Positions 25,745 to 34,613 are shown, numbered from the stretch's first letter. The stretch is DNA of 44,804 bases from an uncultured Flavobacterium sp. (GCA_946479395.1 CAMLFV010000001.1:1-44804), one strand, 5' to 3'. Program-made: numbers and translations. The notes: generated from the sequence alone by a model not told the origin.

Positions 25745-26787
25745 TTTGAAAGTAGAACAAAACTAAAATCGGTATTGTTAAACTGATTGATCATCAGCAC
25801 TTTTTCAATTTTATTTGGTTTGATATCGTTGTATTGAACCGCTTTTGGATATTGCTGTTTTTGAATGATTTCTGCTGCAACTTTTAATCCAAAAGCCGAT
25901 GCCGTATCGTAACTTCCTGAAATATGCTGGTAATAAGCCTGCGGAATTTCACTAAAAACAGTATTCATTTTGTTGTAAAATTCTTGCTGAAGCGCATCTG
26001 CATTCACACCGAAAAAAACAACATCTAAATCAGCAACAGAAAGGTTATTTTTAGCCAAAAAACTATTGATTTCGGTAGCTTCTTCGTCTTTAAAAGCATT
26101 AAAAAGCATCACATCTAAAACCTCTGCATAGCTGTTATTGGTTTTGTGGTTTGATAAAGCAAAAAAAGTAGCTCCTTCTGCCAAAGCAATTCCTTTTGTT
26201 TGCGGGTTTTTAAAATTGACTTCTTCCCCACTCTTCTTTACTTTACTAATCATTTCGTACATAGAAAAAGTGTACGGTGCAATTTCATCAACTCCGCCAA
26301 TTAATATATTTTCTTTGTTAAAATGTTTTAACTGCATAAAAGCATCAAACAAGGCACTTTCAAACGAATTTGCTCCATTCACGTAGGTAAAATTGTAGGC
26401 TTTACACTGCAAATGCAAGGCAATTTGCGCTGCAACCGTGTTATGAGTTGACTGTATAAACGCTGTGGGAGTTAAAAACTGTTCATCATTATCAATAATC
26501 GCATCTAAAAATTTTTCAGAATCTTCAATACAACCCAATCCCGTTCCAACAATAACAGCCTGCGGATCGACCATTTTGGCATTAAACAACGCTTTATTGG
26601 CTGCATAAATGCCCATTTTTACACCTTTAGCCTTACGGCGACTCATTGCTGGTGCAATTAAATCTTTGTAAGATGGTTGTTGTGCTTTGTTTAATATCTG
26701 AATTTCAATAGCTTCCGATTCAAATACATCAAAATCAACCGATTGAATACTTACGTTGCCGATACCGTTTATGTAGCAGTTTTTCAT
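25738..26787 (-). CDS. Ketosynthase-like protein without active-site Cys (chain-length-factor-like)
   Basis: The 349-residue protein has the thiolase-fold plan of a beta-ketoacyl synthase. The nucleophile region reads TYVNGANSFESAL, with Ala where TACSS-type enzymes have Cys. The first His region (normally VHGT) reads FFGVNADAL, while a His is kept in YQHISGSYDTASAF. Such inactive partners pair with an active ketosynthase, setting chain length or stabilising the dimer, as in type II polyketide systems. The likely partner is the ketosynthase at 27504-28694. A TA module lies between the two genes. Confidence 0.82.
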   Translation of the reverse strand: MKNCYINGIGNVSIQSVDFDVFESEAIEIQILNKAQQPSYKDLIAPAMSRRKAKGVKMGIYAANKALFNAKMVDPQAVIVGTGLGCIEDSEKFLDAIIDNDEQFLTPTAFIQSTHNTVAAQIALHLQCKAYNFTYVNGANSFESALFDAFMQLKHFNKENILIGGVDEIAPYTFSMYEMISKVKKSGEEVNFKNPQTKGIALAEGATFFALSNHKTNNSYAEVLDVMLFNAFKDEEATEINSFLAKNNLSVADLDVVFFGVNADALQQEFYNKMNTVFSEIPQAYYQHISGSYDTASAFGLKVAAEIIQKQQYPKAVQYNDIKPNKIEKVLMINQFNNTDFSFVLLSKC

Positions 26788-26804
26788 TTAGTTTAGCTTA
26801 AATA

Positions 26805-26812
26805 CAAATTTA
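26805..26812 (-). promoter_or_regulatory. -7 element upstream of the ketosynthase-like gene
   Basis: TAAATTTG on the minus strand matches TAnnTTTG and ends 17 bases before the ATG. It could drive the gene and the downstream deacetylase/LolA frame now that the TA module separates them from the rest of the cluster. No clear TTG is found. Confidence 0.5.
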
Positions 26813-26868
26813 CATTTTTTGTTTAAATGCTTAAAACATTTTTATTAATTGAACAACCTTAAAAATTA

Positions 26869-26888
26869 TTGGTGTATATTTACACCAA
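26869..26888 (+). promoter_or_regulatory. Palindromic operator candidate upstream of parD-like gene
   Basis: TTGGTGTA-TATT-TACACCAA is a perfect 8-bp inverted repeat with a 4-base spacer, 15 bases before the antitoxin ATG. It overlaps a TATATTTA box and is the expected type of site for ParD autorepression. Confidence 0.6.
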
Positions 26889-26903
26889 ATAATATTTTGA
26901 ATT

Positions 26904-27143
26904 ATGACACGACAAAGTATCACATTAGCTAAACAAAATGATGAATGGTTAAAAGCACAAATAATAAACGAAGAGTTTAACAGCAAAAGCGAAGCCATTA
27001 ATTATTTAATTAAGCAAGCGCGCGAACGTAATGAATATCATGAGTATGTACGAATGAAAATAGAAAAAGGTGAAAAAAGTGGTTTCAGCACCAAAACTAA
27101 AGAAGAACTTTTGGGAGAAATAAAAAGCAAATTGAATGTATAG
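26904..27143 (+). CDS. parD: ParD-like antitoxin
   Basis: The 79-residue product begins with a ribbon-helix-helix pattern (RQSITLAKQNDEWLKAQI) containing the short beta strand and two helices of ParD/CopG-type DNA-binding antitoxins. The C-terminal charged tail would wrap the toxin. It overlaps the toxin start by 8 bases and is preceded by a palindromic operator candidate. The module is on the opposite strand to the pigment genes it separates. Confidence 0.85.
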   Translation: MTRQSITLAKQNDEWLKAQIINEEFNSKSEAINYLIKQARERNEYHEYVRMKIEKGEKSGFSTKTKEELLGEIKSKLNV

Positions 27144-27414
27144 CTACTATTTATCAATTGAAGCTGAAGAAGATATTGTTAGGATTTTTGAATATGGTTT
27201 TAATCATTTTGGACTTAAACAAGCTGAAAAATATTATGATGAATTGTTTGAATGTTTTAATAAAATAGCCTTCAATCCATATATGTTTCCAAAATATCCT
27301 TATCATAATGAAAATTACAGATATTGTGTTTGTGGAGTAGATACAATTTATTACACAATTGTGAATGATCAAGTAAAAATTATTACTATTATAGGGAAAC
27401 AAGATTATTGGTAA
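27136..27414 (+). CDS. parE: ParE-like toxin (RelE/ParE superfamily)
   Basis: The 92-residue protein has the ParE plan: YLSIEAEEDIVRIFEYGFNH, a second helix DELFECFNKIAFNPYMFP, and a C-terminal strand set (YRYCVCGVDTIYYTIVNDQ) with the final IIGKQDYW. ParE toxins target DNA gyrase, other relatives cut mRNA; the sequence does not decide. It directly follows its antitoxin and converges on a ketosynthase gene. Confidence 0.86.
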   Translation: MYSYYLSIEAEEDIVRIFEYGFNHFGLKQAEKYYDELFECFNKIAFNPYMFPKYPYHNENYRYCVCGVDTIYYTIVNDQVKIITIIGKQDYW

Positions 27415-27421
27415 CCAAAAA

Positions 27422-27448
27422 AACAAATCAACAGCTGCTGCAGATTTG
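27422..27448. repeat. Imperfect inverted repeat between convergent genes
   Basis: ACAAATC and GATTTGT enclose an internal AGC/GCT pairing. There is no strong T run, so terminator function for parE or the ketosynthase is uncertain. Confidence 0.3.
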
Positions 27449-27503
27449 TATTTTAAGTTGCAATAGATTTTACAAAAATCTTATAATCAGAATAATGTAT
27501 TGA

Positions 27504-28694
27504 CTACTTACTAAAAATTAACGTGGAACAATTTCCGCCAAATCCGAAAGAATTTGAAAGCACATGATTAATTTCTGTTCGAACAACTTCAGTTTCGGGA
27601 ACAATATTCAATTCTTCCATAGGTGTTTTAAAATTCAGGTTAGGGAAGATGGTATTGTTTTGCAACGCCAGCACGCTGTAAACCGCTTCAATTGCAGCCG
27701 CAGCTGCCAATGTGTGACCTGTAAATGCTTTGGTTGAACTGAATTTTGGTACATTATTAAAAATTCTGCTTATGGCTCGACCTTCAGATAAATCGTTATT
27801 TGGTGTTGCCGTTCCGTGTACGTTGATGTAATCGATTTGATCGGGTAGGATAGAAGCCTTTTCAAAAGCCTGTTTCATTGCCAAATACGCACCTTCACCG
27901 TTTTCTGACGAAGCTGTTTGATGAAATGCATCATTTGCATTGCCGTAACCAGCCACGTAAGCCAAAACTTTTTTGTTGCTTTTCTTGATAACCTCATCTG
28001 ATTCTAACACCAGATAAGCCGCAGCTTCGCCTAAATTTAAACCTTTACGGTCATTGTCAAATGGGGTGTTGTAAGTATCAGACAAAATCATCAAGGTTTT
28101 AAAACCATTTATGGTAAACTTGCTCAACGCATCGGTTCCGCCTACAATTACTCGGTCTAAATATCCGTTTTCAATCATGCTTGCGCCCAACATTATGGCA
28201 TTTGCAGCCGACGAGCATGCGGTTGAAATCGTGGTTACAAATCCTTTTAAACCTAAATAATTGGCGATTTTGTTTGATGAATCGCCGGCATCGTGACTTT
28301 GAATGTATTTTTGATATTCCGGATGTTCCTCGTACCTTTTGTAATGCTTTTCGGTAAAATCCATTCCGGCAACACTGGTCGATGAAATTAAACCGGTACT
28401 TACTTCATTAATATCATCAATACCAGCACTTTCTACCGCTTGCTCGGCTGCATAAGCACCCAATAAACCGGTTCTAGTAAAAGTATTTTCTGCTGGTAAA
28501 TTCAACAGTTGTTGCAATTCTTGGTTGGTAATTTTAATTTCGCCGACCTTAATTTCTGATGCATGACGCGTTTGGATATTCTCTAAATCTGAAATACCGC
28601 TTTTCTTGGAAATTAACGACTGGAAATTTTCTTCGACCGATAAACCGATGGAAGATATAATGCCCATTCCTGTAATTGCAACTTTTTTCTGCAT
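27504..28694 (-). CDS. Beta-ketoacyl-ACP synthase (FabF-like, active)
   Basis: The 396-residue protein has the full Cys-His-His set: nucleophile Cys160 in STACSSAANAI, VHGTATPNND, and FTGHTLAAAAAIE. It elongates acyl chains on the carrier protein by decarboxylative condensation with malonyl-ACP, here most likely building the aryl polyene. It starts at TAATG after the ACP gene. The chain-length-factor-like gene that probably complements it is now separated by the ParDE module. Confidence 0.93.
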   Translation of the reverse strand: MQKKVAITGMGIISSIGLSVEENFQSLISKKSGISDLENIQTRHASEIKVGEIKITNQELQQLLNLPAENTFTRTGLLGAYAAEQAVESAGIDDINEVSTGLISSTSVAGMDFTEKHYKRYEEHPEYQKYIQSHDAGDSSNKIANYLGLKGFVTTISTACSSAANAIMLGASMIENGYLDRVIVGGTDALSKFTINGFKTLMILSDTYNTPFDNDRKGLNLGEAAAYLVLESDEVIKKSNKKVLAYVAGYGNANDAFHQTASSENGEGAYLAMKQAFEKASILPDQIDYINVHGTATPNNDLSEGRAISRIFNNVPKFSSTKAFTGHTLAAAAAIEAVYSVLALQNNTIFPNLNFKTPMEELNIVPETEVVRTEINHVLSNSFGFGGNCSTLIFSK

Positions 28695-28951
28695 TATTTT
28701 GTACGGTTTGCAGCTACATATTGAGCCATTGTTTCAACTGACTGAAAAATTTCTTTTCCTTGTTTTGGATCGGCTAATTTTATACCGTATTCTTTGTCTA
28801 AAAGAACGATTAGTTCCAATGCATCAATAGAATCCAAGCCTAAACCGTCGCCAAAAAGCGGATCGTTATCCTGAATATCATCAATAGAAATATCTTCTAA
28901 ATTCAATGCGTTAATAATGCGTTCTTTTAATTCTTGCTTTAATGCGTCCAT
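28694..28951 (-). CDS. Acyl carrier protein
   Basis: The 85-residue acidic helical protein carries the phosphopantetheine attachment site Ser41 in DGLGLDSIDALEL. It holds the growing polyene chain as a thioester. It lies between the half-size ketosynthase-like gene and the active ketosynthase, with a 1-base gap and a stop-start overlap. I see only this one carrier protein in the window. Confidence 0.95.
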   Translation of the reverse strand: MDALKQELKERIINALNLEDISIDDIQDNDPLFGDGLGLDSIDALELIVLLDKEYGIKLADPKQGKEIFQSVETMAQYVAANRTK

Positions 28952-28952
28952 T

Positions 28953-29552
28953 TTATTTTGTTATATCGTTAATATTTTCTTTTGAATGCTCTAAAATACC
29001 CATTTTTTCCACGAGATAAAAATCGGCTTTGTAATCTCCTTCGAAAAAGTGAATCCAACCACACAAAACCTTTTGTGCTTTATTGGTTTTTAGCAGATAT
29101 TCCGCGTATTTGTGCATATATTCGGTTTGATACTTTTCTGCCACAAAAAACGCACTTTCGCTTTTTAATTCATGACGAATACTTACTTCACCAATGGTAA
29201 TATTTGGCAGCGTGTACACAAAAACCGCCGGACTTGGGTAATAATCTTCGGGATTTTGAATGCTTTGCTGATGCTTTAAATCGGTATCTAAACTGGCTTC
29301 GTTGTTACTGAAAAGCAAGGCAATGTCTTTCTCTGTTTCGCTCTGCAAAAGTAGTTCTGATGCGATAAAAGCCAGTTTACACAAATCGTCCATTTTATAA
29401 AATTTCGGGTACGATATATTCAAGCTTTTATACACGTTTTTCATAAACGCAGCAAAAGTATCTTCCTGATTATGAAAGATCTGCTTGCCGTTTTCACAGA
29501 CAACATCTTGACTGATATTTATGAATTTACTAATTGCGTACATGACCTTCAT
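28953..29552 (-). CDS. Half-size ketosynthase-like protein (199 aa)
   Basis: The 199-residue protein resembles only the N-terminal half of a beta-ketoacyl synthase (SNNEASLDTDLKHQQSI, then PSPAVFVYTLPNITIGEVSI). The region where a nucleophile would be expected reads RHELKSESAFFV, without Cys. I recall similar short 'oxoacyl-ACP synthase' proteins in flexirubin clusters, so it is probably a genuine family rather than a broken copy. A scaffolding or specificity role is possible. It overlaps the next ketosynthase gene by 23 bases. Confidence 0.75.
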   Translation of the reverse strand: MKVMYAISKFINISQDVVCENGKQIFHNQEDTFAAFMKNVYKSLNISYPKFYKMDDLCKLAFIASELLLQSETEKDIALLFSNNEASLDTDLKHQQSIQNPEDYYPSPAVFVYTLPNITIGEVSIRHELKSESAFFVAEKYQTEYMHKYAEYLLKTNKAQKVLCGWIHFFEGDYKADFYLVEKMGILEHSKENINDITK

Positions 29553-30660
29553 TTTTAACCAAAATCATTGCAGAATTGCTTCCGCCAAAACCCGATGCTG
29601 TTTTTAAAGCCGTTTTAAGCACTTTTAATTCTTTTTTGGTAATGATGTTTATTTGTTGCGTTGTTCCTTGCTGTTGGTAGCCAAAAGAAGGAATTAACAC
29701 ATTGTTTTTTAAACTTTCTATGGTAATAACGGTTTCCAACAGACCCGATGCGCCTAATGTATGCCCGAAATAACCTTTTAAACTGTTTGTTGGCACATTT
29801 TGCAGGTTTAATCGGTTAAAAGCAACAGCTTCCATTTCGTCATTAAATAGGGTAGCGGTGCCGTGCGCCGAAATATAATCTATTTGGTTTGATGTGATTT
29901 TGGCTTCGTTTAGTGCTTTTTCAATGCTTAAAAACAAGCCTTCGCCCGTGCGTGATGGTCCCGAAATATGATTGGCATCATTGATATTTGCATCGCCCAA
30001 AATTTGTATTGATTCCGTTCGATTTTCGTTCGATACAAAAACCGCAACAGCTGCTTCGCCCAGATTTACTCCGGTTCTGTCAGCATCATACGGTTTACAA
30101 GGTTCATTGCTCATTGCCTGAAACGATTGAAAACCCGAAACTACAAAAGGCGTTAATTCATCAACAGCTACAACATACGCGTTGGTAAATTGTTCCATTT
30201 CTATGAATCGTTTGGCTAAAGATAATGCCACAACTCCCGATGTACAAGCGTTTGAAACGACGATGGGCTCGGTTTTAAAACCAAAATAACCATTTATATT
30301 TTTTGCCAATTGATCAATGAAAGCTCCACTTAAATCATTATTTGCTAATGCGGTGATGTTTCCTTTGGTTGTTGAAAGAATTAAAACCGAATCGTCTTTA
30401 ATCGGATTTTTCTCCACAATAGGGGAAAGGGCACCTATCAATAATTTTTCAATTCGAGATCCATTAAAATCAGCATTTATCGATTGAAAATGGTTGTTGA
30501 ACAATTCGTCATTAATTTTTCCTGCATAAACAGATCCAATTTTATCGTTGATAAAAACCTTTTCAATAGCCGATGTTCCCAAAAGAACCTTCTGGAAATT
30601 ATCGTCGGTTGAAAAACCCAACGGACTAATGATATTGCTATCGTGAATAAAAACTGCCAT
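29530..30660 (-). CDS. Beta-ketoacyl-ACP synthase (active, second copy)
   Basis: From the ATG at 30660 the 376-residue product has Cys139 in SNACTSGVVAL, SAHGTATLFND and YFGHTLGASGLLE, so the Cys-His-His triad is intact. It differs clearly from the ketosynthase at 27504 and may act at another chain length or for the starter. The start forms a TAATG overlap with the thioesterase stop; the longer frame would add nine residues inside that gene. Confidence 0.92.
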   Translation of the reverse strand: MAVFIHDSNIISPLGFSTDDNFQKVLLGTSAIEKVFINDKIGSVYAGKINDELFNNHFQSINADFNGSRIEKLLIGALSPIVEKNPIKDDSVLILSTTKGNITALANNDLSGAFIDQLAKNINGYFGFKTEPIVVSNACTSGVVALSLAKRFIEMEQFTNAYVVAVDELTPFVVSGFQSFQAMSNEPCKPYDADRTGVNLGEAAVAVFVSNENRTESIQILGDANINDANHISGPSRTGEGLFLSIEKALNEAKITSNQIDYISAHGTATLFNDEMEAVAFNRLNLQNVPTNSLKGYFGHTLGASGLLETVITIESLKNNVLIPSFGYQQQGTTQQINIITKKELKVLKTALKTASGFGGSNSAMILVKNEGHVRN

Positions 30661-31106
30661 TACAACAAACCTACTTTTTGTTTCCACTGTTCAAAAAACT
30701 GGGGAACGGTGATTATTAAATTTCCATCGAAATCTGTAAAAACCTGCGTGGTTTCTCCTACACAAACCAATTCGTGCTGTGCGTTGTAAATTTCGAAACT
30801 AAAAATCATTTTTGCAGCAGGCGAATCTATAAAAGTGGTTACTATATACGCGTCATCGGCATATCGCAACGGTTTTTTATGCTCGCTCTGTGTTTTAACA
30901 ATCGGTGTTGCAAAACCATGATCCTGCACATGTTTATAAGAAATTCCGTAATGGCGACCAAAAGCCTCACGACCATCTTCGAAATAATCGATATAATTGC
31001 CGTGCCAAACAATGCCCAATGCATCGGTCTGGTTAAACTTTACCTTAAAATGTTCGGTATGCTGTAAGGTTTTGCCTTGGTTAAACGGTTCTTTTCTTTT
31101 TATCAT
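30660..31106 (-). CDS. Acyl-CoA/ACP thioesterase, hotdog fold (YbgC-like)
   Basis: The 148-residue hotdog protein has the 4-hydroxybenzoyl-CoA thioesterase-like motif TDALGIVWHGNYIDYFE with the conserved Asp, then GREAFGRHYG. It probably releases or edits acyl chains of the pigment pathway. I start at the ATG at 31106; the longer frame begins with TTG. It overlaps the ABC permease gene by 26 bases. Confidence 0.88.
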   Translation of the reverse strand: MIKRKEPFNQGKTLQHTEHFKVKFNQTDALGIVWHGNYIDYFEDGREAFGRHYGISYKHVQDHGFATPIVKTQSEHKKPLRYADDAYIVTTFIDSPAAKMIFSFEIYNAQHELVCVGETTQVFTDFDGNLIITVPQFFEQWKQKVGLL

Positions 31107-32358
31107 ATAGCAATGCACAAGTTGTAAAAACAACAAAAAACAAAGTTAGTAATATCATTTCAGGAATAATATCAATTAGCGAACCATTTCGCAAGATAAT
31201 ATCATAATAGCCGTTTAATGCCCAGTTCATAGGCGATGCTTTTGATGCAATTTGCATAACTTGCGACATGGCGAATACGGGAATCCAAACACCACCAACA
31301 GCTGCCAGAATAATTACGAAGGTTGCGCCAAAAGGTGCCGATTGTTCTTGGGTTTTACTTACAATTCCTAACAAAATTGCCATGCCAATTGCTGCTAAAC
31401 CTGCGGTTAACGTTAATGCAGACATTAAAGCTATTTTGTTAAATGATAGATTTAGCTCGGGCAAATTCATGTACGGAAATACAACTTTTGCAATAATTAA
31501 AATGGTGTAAAACTGCAACAGACAAATAACCAAATACGTTATTATTTTACCTAAGTACAATATACTGTTTGATGTTGGGCTGCTGATTAATCGCAGATAC
31601 GTTCCCTGATTTTTTTCTTTTACAATGTTGATTGACAACGGCACCATGATAAAGAAAATGGCAAAAAGTGTCCAAGCCGGTACGTTGTGTTGAACCGAAT
31701 TTGGTACAACATCTGCATTTTTTTCTTGTGGAACAATTTCTTTAAAACTGATAAATGTATCGTTGAACGATGTGCTGCTGCTACCGCCTAATTGTGTTTC
31801 GAAAGTTTTATAGATGGCATCTGATTCCAACTGAGCCACCATTTTATCGATATTGCTTTTGATTCCGTTTTTAAAAGCTGCTTGTGTAGCCGGATCAAAA
31901 TACAAACGGATTTCTTTCTTTTCAACTTCAACAGGATCGTACGTAGAAGTACTCATACCCATTTCGTCTAAAATTCCATCAACATTCTGGCGAACCTTTA
32001 TGTTTAAATCGCTGGTTAGATTTTTAGGAATTACAATTGCCATTTGATATTTCCCTTTAAAAACCAGTTCTTTTGCGGTTGCTTCGGTTACTTCTTTATT
32101 ATTTTGGGTTGATATTAATGAAAAACTTTGCGAAGCTTCCAATTCTTTTTTAACGCGTAACGAAATACTGTCCTGATCATGATCGATCCAAAGAACAGGA
32201 ATTTTTGATGCACTAAAGCTTTGGTACGTACTGTCTTGAATAGATGTTACCACCACCACCAAAATTACCGGCATGATGAATAACGTTATTAATCCGCCAA
32301 TATCGCGAAACAACAACTTAAATTCTTTTACAACACACTGCCACAATTTAAACCACAT
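31081..32358 (-). CDS. ABC-2 type transporter permease
   Basis: The 425-residue protein has one membrane helix near residues 20-40, a large soluble periplasmic region (about 45-220), and five hydrophobic helices after residue 230. This is the YadH/DrrB-like ABC-2 export permease plan. Its nucleotide-binding partner is most likely the ATPase at 34719-35468. The 3' end of an ATPase-like gene overlaps this start codon, which shows they were once adjacent. It probably exports a pigment precursor or envelope lipid. Confidence 0.9.
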   Translation of the reverse strand: MWFKLWQCVVKEFKLLFRDIGGLITLFIMPVILVVVVTSIQDSTYQSFSASKIPVLWIDHDQDSISLRVKKELEASQSFSLISTQNNKEVTEATAKELVFKGKYQMAIVIPKNLTSDLNIKVRQNVDGILDEMGMSTSTYDPVEVEKKEIRLYFDPATQAAFKNGIKSNIDKMVAQLESDAIYKTFETQLGGSSSTSFNDTFISFKEIVPQEKNADVVPNSVQHNVPAWTLFAIFFIMVPLSINIVKEKNQGTYLRLISSPTSNSILYLGKIITYLVICLLQFYTILIIAKVVFPYMNLPELNLSFNKIALMSALTLTAGLAAIGMAILLGIVSKTQEQSAPFGATFVIILAAVGGVWIPVFAMSQVMQIASKASPMNWALNGYYDIILRNGSLIDIIPEMILLTLFFVVFTTCALLYDKKKRTV

Positions 32359-32395
32359 TGCGCAATCTTTTACCGGTTAATGTATCCATTAAATA
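32348..32395 (-). pseudogene. Remnant of the 3' end of an ABC ATPase gene
   Basis: The minus strand encodes LTGKRLRNVV and a TAA, nearly identical to the end of the intact ATPase (LTGKKLRDVV and TAA at 34719). By hand I count 35 of 38 identical bases including the stop. The stop overlaps the permease ATG as a native operon junction would. The rest of that gene is absent. Confidence 0.7.
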
Positions 32396-32534
32396 TGGTT
32401 CCTCTTTTTTATTAAAACTTGAAATAATGCGTAAAAATACCAAAATCCGTTGGTAAATGACCAAAGGATTTTGTTTTAATAATTTTAGATTAAATTATCG
32501 TGAAACGCTTAAAACTGTTGCTATAATGATAATA

Positions 32535-33674
32535 TTAGCATACGGTTAACAATGCACAAGAATAAGCAAATCTGCCACTTTCTGGTACGCATAGCAATAC
32601 TTTTTCTCCTTTTTTAAGCTTATTGGAATTCATTAATTCTTCGGTTACAATGAAGATTGATCCTGCACCGATATTTCCAACTTCTGATAAGTTATAATAC
32701 CATTTTTCTACAGGGAAATCTATACCAACATTTGCAAATTCTTCTCTTAAACCGTCCTTAAAGTAGTTGGAAGAAATGTGTGCTAAAACATAATCCATAT
32801 CTTCGGGTTGAATTTGGTGTTTATCGAACGAAGCTCTTAAAGCCTGGGCACCTTTTTTCAAAATAAATTCATCCAACAAACGGGTATCTTGTTTTAATGC
32901 GAATAAAGATTGTTTCAGCCATTCATCTGAAGGATAATCTGCCCAAGATTTCAGGCTTCCGTCTTCTTGTTTTTCGCAACCAGAATACATACATGCTTCA
33001 ATTTCATGGGCGAATGAGTGAAAATCAATCCATTCAATTTTTAAATTCAGGCTTCCTTCTCTCGGCTTATTTTCCAATAGAAATGCACCTGCACCATCGG
33101 ATAGCATCCATCTTAAAAATTCTCTTTTAAAAGCTACAATGGGTTTTTCTTCTAATAATTTTAAATTTTCAACTTCATGGTTGAATTTATCGGCGGTCAT
33201 CCAAGACGAAAAACGCTCGGAACCCACACAGATTGCATTTTCTGTAGCACCTGCTTTTACCGACAAAAAACCATAGTTTAAGGCGTTCATACCAGCATTG
33301 CAAAGCCCCATAGAAGTATTGATACCAATTGATTTACCCGGTTTTAAAACGCCATGAACCATAGACGCGTGCGAAGGCTGAATTTGATCTGCCGAAGTGG
33401 TGCCGCAAGAAAGCAACTCCATATCTTCTTTTTTAAAGTTTTCGTCAAAAAGACCTTCTACAGCTAAAGCGGTAATTTCTGCATTGGTATGCGTAGGATT
33501 TTGGTTTTTATCTAATGCATAATACCGCGTTTTTATGCCGTTATTCCTTAAAATAAGTGGTCTTGCCTTAGATGTTTTATTATTTACCAAGCCTAAATAT
33601 TGTTCCATTTCATCATTTGTAACAGGATCATTGGGTAAATAGGTTGATGCTTTTGTGATATAAACGTTACTCAT
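32535..33674 (-). CDS. darB: DarB-type ketosynthase, copy 1 (dialkylresorcinol synthesis)
   Basis: The 379-residue KASIII-like protein is of the StlD/DarB group. The nucleophile is Cys125 in GLCNAGMNAL, the catalytic His lies in LAHISSNYFKDG, and the Asn in EVGNIGAGSIF. DarB joins and cyclises two beta-keto acyl chains to the cyclohexanedione precursor, which DarA aromatises. I chose the ATG at 33674, because the longer frame runs into darA. It is clearly paralogous to 37769-38905 over its full length. Confidence 0.92.
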   Translation of the reverse strand: MSNVYITKASTYLPNDPVTNDEMEQYLGLVNNKTSKARPLILRNNGIKTRYYALDKNQNPTHTNAEITALAVEGLFDENFKKEDMELLSCGTTSADQIQPSHASMVHGVLKPGKSIGINTSMGLCNAGMNALNYGFLSVKAGATENAICVGSERFSSWMTADKFNHEVENLKLLEEKPIVAFKREFLRWMLSDGAGAFLLENKPREGSLNLKIEWIDFHSFAHEIEACMYSGCEKQEDGSLKSWADYPSDEWLKQSLFALKQDTRLLDEFILKKGAQALRASFDKHQIQPEDMDYVLAHISSNYFKDGLREEFANVGIDFPVEKWYYNLSEVGNIGAGSIFIVTEELMNSNKLKKGEKVLLCVPESGRFAYSCALLTVC

Positions 33675-33688
33675 TATAATTTTCTTTT

Positions 33689-34594
33689 TTATAGTCCTTG
33701 ATAATATTGAATTTGTTTTTTTCTCTTCCACCAAAAAATGGGAGTTGTTAAATTATAGATAATCAAAACAATAGGCGAAATTACCCATATTGCAGCCATT
33801 AGGTAAAATTTGTAAACGCCCACCCAAAATTTTCTTTTTTCAGGTTTTTTAAGAATAATTCCCGAAAATACGGTGAAAAGCTTATTACCTACGGTTTCAA
33901 CTTTTATAAGAAACGGCCGTATTTCTACTGCTCCGTTCTTAACAAGTTCATTTTGCAACCTATTATAATTATCTTGCGAAACGTACTTTTCAATAATCGT
34001 TCCATATTTATCGGCGGTTGCAATTTCTACATCAGAAACACCTGCGTTAGGAAATGGTTTTTTCTGTTCTTTATTGCCGGTTTGCATCCAATTTAATATG
34101 GTTATTACGCTTGTGTAATTGTCATGACGATCAACCAAAGCTATATTACCCACAAGCTTTGCTTGCAAACGTTGTAAATGAATTTTAAGTTTTTCTTGAG
34201 AAAGCATCCACATATTTCTGGTAGCAGAAACTGTTATAACGGGTGTATTAGCCATTATTTGCGCAGCATACGCACTTTTAAGAAAAGAAATAATGGGTAT
34301 AGACGGAGTTAAAAACCAAACTTGGTAGCCAAATAATATTAGATCAAATTTTTGATTAAGCACTTCTTCAGGAGGTGGTAAAATGGCTCTTGGAATTTGC
34401 CTATACGTTTCCGGAAAAGTATCGTAAAAAACTTCACTTTTCCATGGAAAAGCAAAATCTTTTTCCATTTTAATTTCGTAATACGTTACAGTGTACAAAT
34501 CCTTTAATTGCTCAAAAGGTTTTGCGATATTTTTTACGATGTCCTTTAATTGTCCTGTTTGACTGTAATATAGCACTAATATTTTCTTCGGCAT
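33689..34594 (-). CDS. darA: DarA-type dialkylresorcinol condensing/aromatising enzyme, copy 1
   Basis: The 301-residue protein begins with a flavodoxin-like FMN loop (LVLYYSQTGQLKDIV) and contains SATRNMWMLSQEK. It ends in a membrane-associated C-terminal stretch (MAAIWVISPIVLIIYNLTTP). It matches the DarA family, which oxidises the DarB product to the resorcinol. It precedes darB by 14 bases. A TATTTTTG box lies 20-27 bases upstream, so the pair can be transcribed on its own. Confidence 0.9.
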   Translation of the reverse strand: MPKKILVLYYSQTGQLKDIVKNIAKPFEQLKDLYTVTYYEIKMEKDFAFPWKSEVFYDTFPETYRQIPRAILPPPEEVLNQKFDLILFGYQVWFLTPSIPIISFLKSAYAAQIMANTPVITVSATRNMWMLSQEKLKIHLQRLQAKLVGNIALVDRHDNYTSVITILNWMQTGNKEQKKPFPNAGVSDVEIATADKYGTIIEKYVSQDNYNRLQNELVKNGAVEIRPFLIKVETVGNKLFTVFSGIILKKPEKRKFWVGVYKFYLMAAIWVISPIVLIIYNLTTPIFWWKRKKQIQYYQGL

Positions 34595-34613
34595 AAATCG
34601 GAATCACTTTATA

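Noticed and set aside
30661..30687. Longer start of the second ketosynthase
   Set aside because: The ATG at 30660 forms a TAATG junction with the thioesterase stop and lines up with the usual ketosynthase N-terminus.
33675..33734. Longer start of darB copy 1
   Set aside because: It would overlap the darA coding end and adds 20 residues absent from the paralogous copy 2.
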